DNA from: Rhizobium album
GTDB lineage: Bacteria; Pseudomonadota; Alphaproteobacteria; Rhizobiales; Rhizobiaceae
Assembly (NCBI RefSeq): GCF_003122325.1
Contig: NZ_QFBC01000002.1
Location: 558,001-622,000, forward strand
DNA: 64,000 bases
Direction: 5' to 3'
This document shows positions 29,420-39,248 of this stretch, piece by piece. Under the pieces are notes generated by a model. It worked only from the letters and a program-made list of their open reading frames with translations, made no database searches and was not told the DNA's origin. Each line of letters opens with the position of its first letter. The stretch's first letter is position 1. A program made the position numbers and the translations under genes.

Positions 29420-30988
29420 TTGTTTACCTACGGAATTATGCCGCCCCTGATGTTCGTGGGCATGATCCTCTTCATGCTTTACGGCTTCCCGGTGGCTTTC
29501 TCGCTGGCAGCCGTCGGCCTGTTTTTCGGCGTCATCGGCATCCTGACCGGACATTTCGACCCGGTCTTCCTGCAGGCGCTGCCGCATCGCTTCTTCGGTA
29601 TCGTCTCCAACGACCTGCTGCTGGCCATCCCCTTCTTCACCTTCATGGGCGCGATCCTCGAACGCTGCGGCCTGGCCGAGGACCTGCTCGAAGGAACCGG
29701 CAAGCTGTTCGGCGCCATCCCCGGCGGCCTCGCTTATGCCGTCATCGTCGTCGGCGCCATCCTCGGCGCCATCACCGGCACGGTGGCCGCCTCGGTCATC
29801 ACCATGGGCGTGATCTCGCTGCCGATCATGCTGCGTTACGGCTACAACCAGCGACTGGCGACCGGCGTCATCGCCGCCTCGGGAACGATCACCCAGCTCA
29901 TCCCGCCGTCGCTGGTGCTCGTCGTCCTGGCCGACCAGCTCGGCCGTTCGGTCGGCGACATGTATCTCGGCGCCATCGGCCCGTCGCTGCTGCAGGTGGC
30001 GATCTTTCTCGTTTTCATCCTGATTCTGTCGATCGTCCGGCCGAAGGACATGCCGCCGCTGCCGCCGGAGGTGCGCGGCGAGCTGGACATGAAGCTGCTT
30101 TTCAAGGTGCTGGCCGGCATGATCCCGTCGATCGTGCTGATCTTCCTGGTGCTCGGCACGATCTTCATGGGGCTTGCCACGCCGACGGAAGCCGGCGCGC
30201 TCGGCGTCGTCGGCGCCATGGCGCTCGCCGCCATGCACCGCCGCCTGACCTGGCCGCTGATCCGCCAGGGCATGAGCTCGACGATGCACATCACCTCGAT
30301 GGTGGTGTTCATCCTCATCGGCTCCACGTGCTTCAGCCTGGTCTTCCAGGGCATGGATGGCTCCTTGTGGATCGAACACTTGCTGACCGGCCTGCCGGGC
30401 GGCCCGATCGGCTTCCTGATCTTCGTCAACATCTTCATCTTCATCCTCGCCTTCTTCCTGGATTTCTTCGAAATCGCCTTCATCGTCATCCCGATGCTGG
30501 CACCGGTGGCGCAGGCGCTCGGCATCGATCTCATCTGGTTCGGCGTGCTGATCTGCATCAACATGCAGACCAGCTTCATGCACCCGCCATTCGGCTTCGC
30601 GCTCTTCTACCTGCGCTCCATCGCGCCGCGGGAGGTGAAGACGACGGACATCTACATGGGCGCCCTGCCCTGGCTGGTGATGCAGCTGATCCTGGTGGCC
30701 GTGGTGATCTTCTGGCCGCAATCGGTGACGCATTGGCTGGACAAGGGGCCGCAGGTCGATCCGAACTCGATCAACATCATCGTGCCGGGCTTCGGCGAGA
30801 ACACCGGCGACCAGATGCCGAATTTCGGCCTGCCGCCGATCGGCTCCGACGACAAGGGCAACACACAGCTGCCGGGCCTCAGCCTGCCGGCGCTGGACGG
30901 CCTGCCCGGCGAACAACCGGCCGGCGGCGAGCAGAAACCGGAACAGAAGCCGAAGGTCGATCTCAGCCAGCCGCCGATCATCCAGTAA
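29420..30988 (+). CDS. TRAP transporter large permease (DctM family)
   Basis: The 522-residue protein has about twelve membrane segments and the DctM pattern (AIPFFTFMGAILERCGLAEDL, ATGVIAASGTITQLIPPS). It forms the transport channel with the DctQ protein. The TTG at 29420 is the most likely start, after GAAGGAAACC. An unusual polar tail of about 60 residues rich in Gly, Pro, Gln and Lys (near GEQKPEQKPKVDLSQPP) extends past the last membrane segment. The substrate-binding protein gene is the convergent one downstream. Confidence 0.93.
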   Translation: MFTYGIMPPLMFVGMILFMLYGFPVAFSLAAVGLFFGVIGILTGHFDPVFLQALPHRFFGIVSNDLLLAIPFFTFMGAILERCGLAEDLLEGTGKLFGAIPGGLAYAVIVVGAILGAITGTVAASVITMGVISLPIMLRYGYNQRLATGVIAASGTITQLIPPSLVLVVLADQLGRSVGDMYLGAIGPSLLQVAIFLVFILILSIVRPKDMPPLPPEVRGELDMKLLFKVLAGMIPSIVLIFLVLGTIFMGLATPTEAGALGVVGAMALAAMHRRLTWPLIRQGMSSTMHITSMVVFILIGSTCFSLVFQGMDGSLWIEHLLTGLPGGPIGFLIFVNIFIFILAFFLDFFEIAFIVIPMLAPVAQALGIDLIWFGVLICINMQTSFMHPPFGFALFYLRSIAPREVKTTDIYMGALPWLVMQLILVAVVIFWPQSVTHWLDKGPQVDPNSINIIVPGFGENTGDQMPNFGLPPIGSDDKGNTQLPGLSLPALDGLPGEQPAGGEQKPEQKPKVDLSQPPIIQ

Positions 30989-31009
30989 GGACCGCTCTTC
31001 GCTTATCAA

Positions 31010-31037
31010 AAGACCCCGGATCATCGATCCGGGGTCT
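31010..31037. terminator. Bidirectional terminator between dctM and dctP
   Basis: AAGACCCCGGATC and GATCCGGGGTCTT make a perfect 13-bp stem with a 3-base loop. On the minus strand a TTTT run follows the stem, so it terminates dctP well; on the plus strand TTGCATTG follows and termination of dctM is weaker. Confidence 0.8.
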
Positions 31038-31072
31038 TGCATTGTGCAGCAATGGGAGGCGCAGAATCCCGA

Positions 31073-32488
<1,416 letters not shown>

Positions 32489-33301
32489 ATGTCCAAGCCT
32501 TTCGTGGCCGTTCCCGCCGACATCAGGGAGTTCGACAGCACGACCTGGCACGCGGTCCAGACGCAATACATCCGGGCAATCCACAAGGTGTCCGGCGTCA
32601 TGGCGATGATCGTGCCGGCGCTCGAAACCGGCAACGATCCCGATGCCCTGCTCGACCGTGTCGACGGACTGCTCGTTTCGGGCTCCGCCACCAACGTCCA
32701 TCCGGCACTCTACGGCGCGGAAGTGCGCGAAAGCGACGGACCGTTCGATCCCGCGCGTGACGCGACGTCGCTGCCGCTGATCCGCCGGGCGCTCGAACGC
32801 GGCATTCCGTTGCTCGCCATCTGCCGCGGTATCCAGGAACTGAACGTCGCGCTGGGCGGCACGCTGGCCACCGAGATCCAGGACATGCCGGGCATGTGGG
32901 ACCACCGCAAGCCCGACGGCGTGCCGCGGGAAGCGGCTTACGCCATCCGCCAGGACGTGCACATCAAGGAAGGGTCCTGCATCGCGCGCTACATCGGCAC
33001 CGGCTCGGTTCAGGTCAACTCGCTGCACCGGCAGGCGATCTCGAAGACTGCGCCGCGGCTGCAGGTGGAAGCCATCGCCGAAGACGGCACCGTCGAAGCG
33101 GTTTCGGTGATCGACGCCAAGGGTTTTGCCATCGGCGTGCAGTGGCATCCGGAATACTGGGCCGAGACGGACCAGCCGTCGCGCAAGCTGTTCGAGGCAT
33201 TCGGCGATGCGGTGCGGGCCTATGCCGCCGAGAAGGCGGCGCCGGCTCAATCGGCGGTGCGCAGGGCGATGTCGGCTTCGGCCGGTTCGATGGCCTCGTA
33301 A
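32489..33301 (+). CDS. Gamma-glutamyl-GABA hydrolase family protein (class I glutamine amidotransferase-like, C26)
   Basis: The 270-residue enzyme belongs to the PuuD-like group. The nucleophile Cys112 is in LLAICRGIQELNVALGG, and the catalytic His lies in GVQWHPEYW. These enzymes hydrolyse gamma-glutamyl amides, for example in putrescine breakdown. The chosen start ATG at 32489 follows AACGGAG; the frame opens earlier at 32429, but that adds no homologous sequence. It is divergent from dctP and ends inside the 3' end of the inhibitor-like gene on the other strand. Confidence 0.85.
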   Translation: MSKPFVAVPADIREFDSTTWHAVQTQYIRAIHKVSGVMAMIVPALETGNDPDALLDRVDGLLVSGSATNVHPALYGAEVRESDGPFDPARDATSLPLIRRALERGIPLLAICRGIQELNVALGGTLATEIQDMPGMWDHRKPDGVPREAAYAIRQDVHIKEGSCIARYIGTGSVQVNSLHRQAISKTAPRLQVEAIAEDGTVEAVSVIDAKGFAIGVQWHPEYWAETDQPSRKLFEAFGDAVRAYAAEKAAPAQSAVRRAMSASAGSMAS

Positions 33302-33651
33302 CCGGGGCCGTCGCCCGCCACGATCATCAGCACGGCTTCGCCGCTGGCATCGGCCAGGATGACGGTGCCGTCCTCGTTTTCCGTCCAGGTTTTCGCCGAC
33401 GCCAGACCCGGCCAGACGGCATTGCAATCCGCAGGCGCGTTGAATTCGCGGCTGCGGCGCGAGACGGGTTCGCCGCGCTCGGCCATGCATGCGCTCTGGC
33501 CGGCATTGCTCGTGACCGAAAACCGCTGCGGCGCATCGCGATGGATGGAACCCGAAACGATCGGATCGACATGCGGGGAGGTCTGGGGCAAGAGCACCCA
33601 GCTGATGGCGCCGACCATGACGGCCGCTGCCGCAACTGTGAAAATCCTCAT
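33247..33651 (-). CDS. Secreted protein resembling AprI/Inh metalloprotease inhibitors
   Basis: The 134-residue product begins MRIFTVAAAAVMVGAISWVL, a signal peptide or anchor. The C-terminal half (CNAVWPGLASAKTWTENEDG then ILADASGEAVLMI) resembles the beta-barrel Inh/AprI inhibitors of serralysin-type metalloproteases, with one disulfide possible between the cysteines in QSACMAERG and PADCNAVW. The call is by eye. Its 3' end overlaps the hydrolase gene tail to tail by 55 bases. No protease gene is adjacent. Confidence 0.5.
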   Translation of the reverse strand: MRIFTVAAAAVMVGAISWVLLPQTSPHVDPIVSGSIHRDAPQRFSVTSNAGQSACMAERGEPVSRRSREFNAPADCNAVWPGLASAKTWTENEDGTVILADASGEAVLMIVAGDGPGYEAIEPAEADIALRTAD

Positions 33652-33724
33652 CTGCCGTCTCCTGGAATCACTGGGACTGGTGACAGGATGCCGCGTGAAA
33701 CTTGCTAAATGGTTTATTAATGCG

Positions 33725-34897
33725 TCATGATGGCCGAGTGATGGCGACCGCCAGCGTCACTGTGATCATCATGGCCATGATCGCCACCAAGGCCACCGGC
33801 AGGGACGCGACGGTCAGCAATGCGCTTGCGGAGATGACGCCCAGCGCATTGGCCGTACGCAACAATGCGAAGACTTCCGGTCGCCTCTGCGGCGGCGCCA
33901 GCGCGTCGAGGCTGAGCGAATAGTGGGTCGCCAGGGGTGCGAGCACGAAGCCGATCAGCACGGCGCCGGCAACGGTGAGACCGATCGAATGATTGAGCGC
34001 GGCCATCACCGACCCGATCGTCATGACCGAGAGCTGCGCCAGCACGGCGTTGCGTGTTGCCATGCGGTTACGCACGCTGACCCATATGCCGCCGCTGACC
34101 GAGGCCAGACACAAGGGAACCGTGAACAGGATTGCCAGGGCCGGCGCATAACCGAAGTTCAAGGCCAGCGCCACCGCGCCGATCTCGATGGCTGCGACGG
34201 CGGCGCCGCCTGCAGCGGCACAGATGAGCCACAGCAGGATTGCCGGGCTGAGGATCGAGCCTTTGGCATGGGGCAGGTCCTCCATATGCGCCGAACGCAC
34301 ATGAGGAACGAGAAATGCCGGCAGGGCGCCCAGAAGCGTGATGGCTAGAAGCGCAAAGACGGGCGAGATCGTGCCCAGGCCCGAGGCTGCCACCGGGGCC
34401 AGAACGAAGGTCGCCTCGTTGAGCGTCGCCGCGATCCCCAGCGCCCGCGGCAACTTCGATGCCGGCGCAAGCTGGTTAAGAACGGAACGCAGGTAACCGA
34501 AGGCGGCTCCATTGACCGAGCCTGCGACGGCCGCGAGCAGGATGAGCCACGGAAAGGCAACTTGATAGGCGGCGCAGACCACGATTGCGCCCAGCGCCAG
34601 GGTGCGGAACGCCACCAGCAGCTTCAGCATCGTTGCCGAGGGCAGGGTCTTGCCGAACCGCGTCAACGGAATGGCGCCGGCCACCTGGGCCAGCGTCATC
34701 GCCAGGATCATCGCCGCGCCGCCATTGGTTTCGCCGGTCAGGCCAAGCGCCAGCAGCGAGAACGCCACCGGACCAGCCGCCTGCGGCACGTTCAGCGTCG
34801 CGGAGGACGCAAACCAGCGGAACAACGGCCAGCGGCTGGAAGAGCCATCGGAAAGACTGCCGGAGCCGCCGACGGACGTATCGTGATGAGTGGTCAT
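33725..34897 (-). CDS. MFS transporter
   Basis: The 390-residue protein has about twelve hydrophobic segments separated by short loops, and a small polar N-terminus. The Major Facilitator fold is clear but no substrate-specific motif can be read. It follows the PACE efflux gene in the same direction with a four-base overlap (ATGA), so both are co-translated. The context suggests export of an organic cation or drug-like compound, but that is inference. Confidence 0.8.
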   Translation of the reverse strand: MTTHHDTSVGGSGSLSDGSSSRWPLFRWFASSATLNVPQAAGPVAFSLLALGLTGETNGGAAMILAMTLAQVAGAIPLTRFGKTLPSATMLKLLVAFRTLALGAIVVCAAYQVAFPWLILLAAVAGSVNGAAFGYLRSVLNQLAPASKLPRALGIAATLNEATFVLAPVAASGLGTISPVFALLAITLLGALPAFLVPHVRSAHMEDLPHAKGSILSPAILLWLICAAAGGAAVAAIEIGAVALALNFGYAPALAILFTVPLCLASVSGGIWVSVRNRMATRNAVLAQLSVMTIGSVMAALNHSIGLTVAGAVLIGFVLAPLATHYSLSLDALAPPQRRPEVFALLRTANALGVISASALLTVASLPVALVAIMAMMITVTLAVAITRPS

Positions 34898-35334
34898 TGC
34901 ACTTCAGAAGATTGTATCTTCCACTCGGGCAGCGGAAAGATGTGATCATAGGCCCAGTTGAAGACGAAGGCGTACAGCATGTAGAAAAGCGAGAACGAGA
35001 CGTCCATCACCAGTGCCTGCCAGAGCGAAACGCCGAGATACCAGGCGATGAACGGCATCAGCACCGTCAGCAGGCCCACCTCGAACAGGACGGCATGATA
35101 AACGCGCACCAGGCCGCTTTTCGCGGTCGTACCGGCGGTCCGCTGCAGCACCCAATCGAACATGTAGTTATAGGCAAAATTCCAGCCGGTCGCGATGGTG
35201 GCGCTGACGAGGCTCACGACGCCGATGTCATGCATCGGCATGTTGAACACCAGGGCACCCAGCGGCGTCACGGCCAGCAGGCCCAGGATTTCAAAGCTGA
35301 CGGCGTGACGGATACGATCAGGAACGGAACGCAT
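34894..35334 (-). CDS. PACE-family efflux transporter
   Basis: The 146-residue protein shows two repeats of the bacterial transmembrane pair domain, with four membrane segments and the PACE motifs RIRHAVSFEILG, WNFAYNYMFDW, RVYHAVLFEVG and FNWAYDHIFP. Prototype AceI exports chlorhexidine and short diamines; other members differ. It has an AGGA site ahead of ATG 35334 and precedes the MFS gene in a two-gene operon. Confidence 0.93.
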   Translation of the reverse strand: MRSVPDRIRHAVSFEILGLLAVTPLGALVFNMPMHDIGVVSLVSATIATGWNFAYNYMFDWVLQRTAGTTAKSGLVRVYHAVLFEVGLLTVLMPFIAWYLGVSLWQALVMDVSFSLFYMLYAFVFNWAYDHIFPLPEWKIQSSEVQ

Positions 35335-35501
35335 TTTTCCTCCAGAATGCCCGGGCCGTCCCGGGCGGACTTAACCCGATGAAGGGGGAGGCCGTCCTCG
35401 CTTACATGATCACAAGGATACAGACCGACAGACGCGATTGCAACGCTCCAATTGACGGGAAAACCGTGCGGGCCCCGGCCTCCTTGCGGCAAGGGCCGGC
35501 T

Positions 35502-36467
35502 TCAGCCGCTCCGGAACGGCGTCTCCGGCACCGGCGTGCGCGCCGCACCCTTGTCGAACCAGTCGAGGATGTTGTCGGCCACCAGATCCGCCATCGCCTG
35601 CCGCGTCGGCACCGATGCCGAGGCGACATGCGGCAGCAGGCTGACATTGTCGAAGCCGAGCAGGGCTTCCGGCACATTCGGCTCGTCATAAAAGACATCG
35701 AGCCCGGCGGCGGCAATGGTCTTGTCCGCAAGCGCTGCGGCCAGCGCCTCCTCGTCGACGCTCCAGCCGCGGCCGACATTGATGAAGACGCCATTGGCGC
35801 CGAGCGCCCGGAAAATAGCGGCATCGACCGCCTTGTGCGTCTCCACCGTCTTCGGGACGATGCAGATCAGCGTATCGACCGCCTCCGCCAGCGCGGCCAG
35901 CGAGGCGAAATGGTCATAGGCGACGTCGGTGCGCGGCGTGCGGGTATGGTAGCTCACCTTGACCTTGAAGGCTTCGAGCCGGCGGGCGATTTCGAGGCCG
36001 ATGCGGCCGAGGCCGAAAAGCCCGACATGCCGGCTGCGCAACGACAACGGCGACAGGGGGAACGCCCCCTCCGCCACCCAGCGTCCGGCCCTGAGGTAGT
36101 TTTCCGCCTGCGGCAGACGGCGCAGCGTGTTGAGCAGCAGGCCGATGGTGGTATCGGCCACCTCATCATTGAGGACATCCGGCGTATTGGTGACGACGAT
36201 CTTTCTCTCCGCAGCGGCGCGCACGTCGACGCCGTCATAACCGACACCGAAATTGCCGATGATTTCCAGGTTGGGCAGCGCATCGAACCAGCCCGTCGGA
36301 AAGCTGCCGGACACCGCCGCCCCGCGAACGGTGGCAGCCGTTGCCGCATCCAGCGGCAAGGTGGCTCCGCGCTCGACGGGAATCACCGTGTAGCGCGCTT
36401 CCAGGCGCTCGGTGACCCGACGGTTGATCTGGCCGGGGATGAGGATGGCGATATCGGATTGCGGCAT
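35502..36467 (-). CDS. D-2-hydroxyacid dehydrogenase (GhrB/glyoxylate reductase-like)
   Basis: The 321-residue enzyme has the NAD(P)-binding motif GLFGLGRIGLEIARRL in the middle and the active-site Arg, Glu and His of D-2-hydroxyacid dehydrogenases in the catalytic domain. It probably reduces glyoxylate or hydroxypyruvate, or an aldonate-derived keto acid. A start at 36542 would add 25 residues; the ATG at 36467 is better. The LacI regulator gene upstream in the same direction is 119 bases away. Confidence 0.9.
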   Translation of the reverse strand: MPQSDIAILIPGQINRRVTERLEARYTVIPVERGATLPLDAATAATVRGAAVSGSFPTGWFDALPNLEIIGNFGVGYDGVDVRAAAERKIVVTNTPDVLNDEVADTTIGLLLNTLRRLPQAENYLRAGRWVAEGAFPLSPLSLRSRHVGLFGLGRIGLEIARRLEAFKVKVSYHTRTPRTDVAYDHFASLAALAEAVDTLICIVPKTVETHKAVDAAIFRALGANGVFINVGRGWSVDEEALAAALADKTIAAAGLDVFYDEPNVPEALLGFDNVSLLPHVASASVPTRQAMADLVADNILDWFDKGAARTPVPETPFRSG

Positions 36468-36586
36468 GGGATCTATCCAGGATGGCAGGAGCGATTCCGG
36501 CGGTAAAACAAGACGGTCTGTTTGCGGAATTGCGGGAAACAAATGATATGGAGCATGCCCGCGCCTTGGCGAGAGGCAGACATGCC

Positions 36587-37609
36587 TTACAGGCGATTGC
36601 TGATGGGACCGGTGGACTGGCGGATGCGCATCTCCGGCTTGATGAGGTGGATACCGTCCGGCTCATGGCTGCCGATGAGCTTGTCGAGCAGCGCCCGCGC
36701 CGCGAGCCGCCCAACCTCGGCCTGGCCATTCCAGACGGTGGTCAGCGCCGGCGTGGCGATCGCCGCCTCCTCCAGATCGTCGTAACCGGTCACCGAAATA
36801 TCCCGGCCGGGTACGAGGCCGGCGCGGGCGATGCCGTTCATCAGGCCGATGGCGACGAGATCGTTCCAGCAGACGGCGGCCGTCGGTTTCTGCGGCAGGG
36901 ACAGGAAATGCACGGCGGCCTCGAAACCGCCCTGTTTCGAGCGCGGCCCCGGAATGCGCAGGTCGGGATCGACCTCCATGCCGGCCTTGCGGAGCGCATT
37001 GACATATCCCTGGTAACGGTCGCGCCCGGTCGACGTCTGGTCGGTGCCGCCGATCATCGCGATGGTGCGATGGCCGAGGCTGATCAGGTGATTGGTGGCA
37101 AGCGAAATGCCGTAGCTGTCGTCGCCGCGATAGGTGGGCATGTCGACGCCCTCCATCGAGCGGGCGACGAGGATGGCCGGCATGCCGTTGTCCTCGGCCA
37201 GCTTCATGTCCTCGATGGGCGTGCCGATGGCCGGCGACATGATCACGCCGTCGCCGCCGAGCTGCAAAAGCGTCTCGACGAAGCTGCGCTGCTTCTCCAC
37301 CGAATCGTAGTGGTTGGACAGGATGAAGGTATGCTGGCTGCGGTCCAGCTCGCTTTCGATCGCCTTGAGGATTTCGCCGTAGAACGGGTTCATGATGTCG
37401 TGCACGACGACGCCGATGATGCCGGAGCGCGAGGTGCGCAGGCTGGCGGCGCGGCGATTGTAGATATAGCCGAGGGCGCGCGCCTGTTCCTTGATCCGGT
37501 CGCGGGTGGTGGTCGCCACCAGCGGGCTGTCGCGTAAGGCAAGGGATACGGTTGCGGTGGAGATCCCCAGCGTTTCCGCAATGGTCGACAGTTTGATCTT
37601 TTGAGCCAC
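36587..37609 (-). CDS. LacI-family transcriptional regulator
   Basis: The 340-residue protein has the LacI helix-turn-helix at its start (KLSTIAETLGISTATVSLALRD) with hinge residues, then a periplasmic-binding-protein-like effector domain (GIIGVVVHDIMNPFYGEILKAIE). It probably controls its own gene and the hydroxyacid dehydrogenase downstream. AT-rich palindromes with LacI-like character lie just upstream. The effector is presumably a sugar or sugar acid. Confidence 0.92.
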   Translation of the reverse strand: MAQKIKLSTIAETLGISTATVSLALRDSPLVATTTRDRIKEQARALGYIYNRRAASLRTSRSGIIGVVVHDIMNPFYGEILKAIESELDRSQHTFILSNHYDSVEKQRSFVETLLQLGGDGVIMSPAIGTPIEDMKLAEDNGMPAILVARSMEGVDMPTYRGDDSYGISLATNHLISLGHRTIAMIGGTDQTSTGRDRYQGYVNALRKAGMEVDPDLRIPGPRSKQGGFEAAVHFLSLPQKPTAAVCWNDLVAIGLMNGIARAGLVPGRDISVTGYDDLEEAAIATPALTTVWNGQAEVGRLAARALLDKLIGSHEPDGIHLIKPEMRIRQSTGPISNRL

Positions 37610-37660
37610 CGTTCCTCCCCCGCCTCACGCGCGCTCAACCGGCAACATCTCTATCCGCCG

Positions 37661-37687
37661 AATTAAAAATTTTAATTAAACGGTTTA
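37661..37687. promoter_or_regulatory. Overlapping palindromes upstream of the LacI gene
   Basis: AATTAAAA-A-TTTTAATT at 37661-37677 is a perfect odd palindrome, and it runs into TAAAC-G-GTTTA at 37677-37687. The second has the central CG typical of LacI operators, so autoregulation is likely. The stretch is strikingly AT-rich for this genome. Confidence 0.5.
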
Positions 37688-37733
37688 GCCCCTCTCCGCA
37701 ATCGCCTGCTTTCAAAAAAGCGTCATAAAACGG

Positions 37734-38243
37734 CTACTCCTCCTCATCCTCGGCAGCGATTTCTTCGCCCTGCAGGTTGGCATCCAACGTTCGGAGCAGC
37801 CGGACCAGCGTTCGGACCTCCTTGTCGGAAAAACCCTTGAGGGCAAGCGCGTCGCACGCCGCCACGGCACGGGCGATGAGTTCGGTGCTGCTCCGGCCGT
37901 TCTCGGTGAGATAGACCTTGGTCAGGCGCTGGTCCGTTTCGTCGGGGCGGCGCTCGACGAACCCCTGAACCTCCATGCGGCCGATGGTGCGCGTCATGGT
38001 CGGTGCCTTGACGCCGAGGCGTTGCGCCAAAGCGCCGGCGGTCAGGCCGTCCGCTTCCGTCAGCGCCACGATCACCCCGTCCTGGCCGGCATAAAGCCCG
38101 CCTTCGAGAAGATTGCGCGACAAGGTGGTGCGCATGGAGCGCGCCGCCTGGGTGATGGCCTGTGCCAGATCCGCCGCGCCGACGTCCGGATGATCTTTTT
38201 TCCTGCCGGATTTGTGCTTCTTGGCGTCTTTCTTCTTGCCCAT
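37734..38243 (-). CDS. MarR-family transcriptional regulator
   Basis: The 169-residue product begins with a Lys-rich tail (MGKKKDAKKHKSGRKK) and continues into a winged helix (TAGALAQRLGVKAPTMTRTIGRMEVQGFVERRPDETDQRLTK in pieces, the classic MarR DNA-binding and wing region). The frame extends far upstream on the minus strand, but only the ATG at 38243 makes sense; the rest is a shadow. It is divergent from the creatininase-family gene, 85 bases apart, and may repress it. The C-terminus is acidic. Confidence 0.9.
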   Translation of the reverse strand: MGKKKDAKKHKSGRKKDHPDVGAADLAQAITQAARSMRTTLSRNLLEGGLYAGQDGVIVALTEADGLTAGALAQRLGVKAPTMTRTIGRMEVQGFVERRPDETDQRLTKVYLTENGRSSTELIARAVAACDALALKGFSDKEVRTLVRLLRTLDANLQGEEIAAEDEEE

Positions 38244-38328
38244 GCCTTCCGGCCTTCCTTTTCGCGGTTCAAAACCCACGTTATGTTTCCCTGGTCCATC
38301 CTTATAGAAAGACAGAGATATTCGCCAG

Positions 38329-39120
38329 ATGCAGCAGCCGATGCCGAACTTTGCAGACAACGATCCGAAGCTGAAACCGAAGGCGCGCAAGGACTGGATC
38401 GCCGTCCTGCCGCTCGGCGCCCACGAGCAGCACGGGCCGCATCTGCCGTTCGAAACCGACAGCCTCATCGCCGCCGGTATCGCCGCCCGCGTCGCCGAAA
38501 CGCTGCCCGCCGGCCTGCCCGCGACCTTCCTGCCGGTGGAGCCGGTCGGATATTCGATGGAACACATGGACGTCGCCGGCACACGCACGCTGGCCTTCGA
38601 CGAAGCCGTCCATCGCTGGCTCGGCATCGCCGAGGGGCTGCACCGCCAGGGCATCCGCAAATTCGTGATGCTGAACGCCCATGGCGGCAACGCGCCGCTG
38701 ATGACCATCGTCGCCACGGAGGCGCGGGTGCGCTTCGGCATGCTGGCGGTGGCAACCAGCTGGACCCGCTTCGGCCAACCCGACGGCTGGATCTCGGCCG
38801 AAGACAAGGCAATCGACATCCACGGCGGCGACATCGAAACCTCGGTGATGCTGGCACTTCATCCCGACCGTGTCGACATGTCGAAAGCCGCCGCCTTCCC
38901 GTCCCGGCAGACGGAGTTTGTACGGAATTTCCACCACCTGCGCGCCTACGGCCCGCACGCCTTCGGCTGGAAGATGTCCGATCTCAACCCTGACGGCGTC
39001 GCCGGCAACGCCGCAAACGCCACCGCCGCGCGGGGTGAGGAACTGGTTGCCTATGCGGTGAAGGGCATCATCGAATTGTTGCGGGACGTGCATGCATTCG
39101 ATGCCTATATATTGACATAA
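38329..39120 (+). CDS. Creatininase-family amidohydrolase
   Basis: The 263-residue metal-dependent enzyme has the family motifs [18 protein letters not shown] near residue 25, HGGNAP and GGDIETSV, which carry the metal ligands. Relatives hydrolyse creatinine or cyclic amides, and some act in flavin or mycofactocin pathways. The substrate here is unknown. The intergenic space to the divergent MarR gene is 85 bases. Confidence 0.88.
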   Translation: MQQPMPNFADNDPKLKPKARKDWIAVLPLGAHEQHGPHLPFETDSLIAAGIAARVAETLPAGLPATFLPVEPVGYSMEHMDVAGTRTLAFDEAVHRWLGIAEGLHRQGIRKFVMLNAHGGNAPLMTIVATEARVRFGMLAVATSWTRFGQPDGWISAEDKAIDIHGGDIETSVMLALHPDRVDMSKAAAFPSRQTEFVRNFHHLRAYGPHAFGWKMSDLNPDGVAGNAANATAARGEELVAYAVKGIIELLRDVHAFDAYILT

Positions 39121-39150
39121 TATCCCTGCCCGCAGCGGCCTCCCGCGAAA

Positions 39151-39165
39151 CGGTATCGCATAACG
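39151..39165. promoter_or_regulatory. Imperfect palindrome upstream of cobW-like gene, weak Zur-site candidate
   Basis: CGGTAT-CGC-ATAACG has 6-bp arms with one mismatch and lies about 84 bases ahead of the start codon. Alphaproteobacterial Zur sites contain TGTTAT and ATAACA arms; this one matches only partly, so confidence is low. Confidence 0.25.
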
Positions 39166-39248
39166 CAACAAAGGCTTTGAACTGGCTGGCGCTCGTCCTT
39201 ATATGGAAGGCGACGCCCACAAGGCCCAAGCTCCCATTCGAGGCTCCC

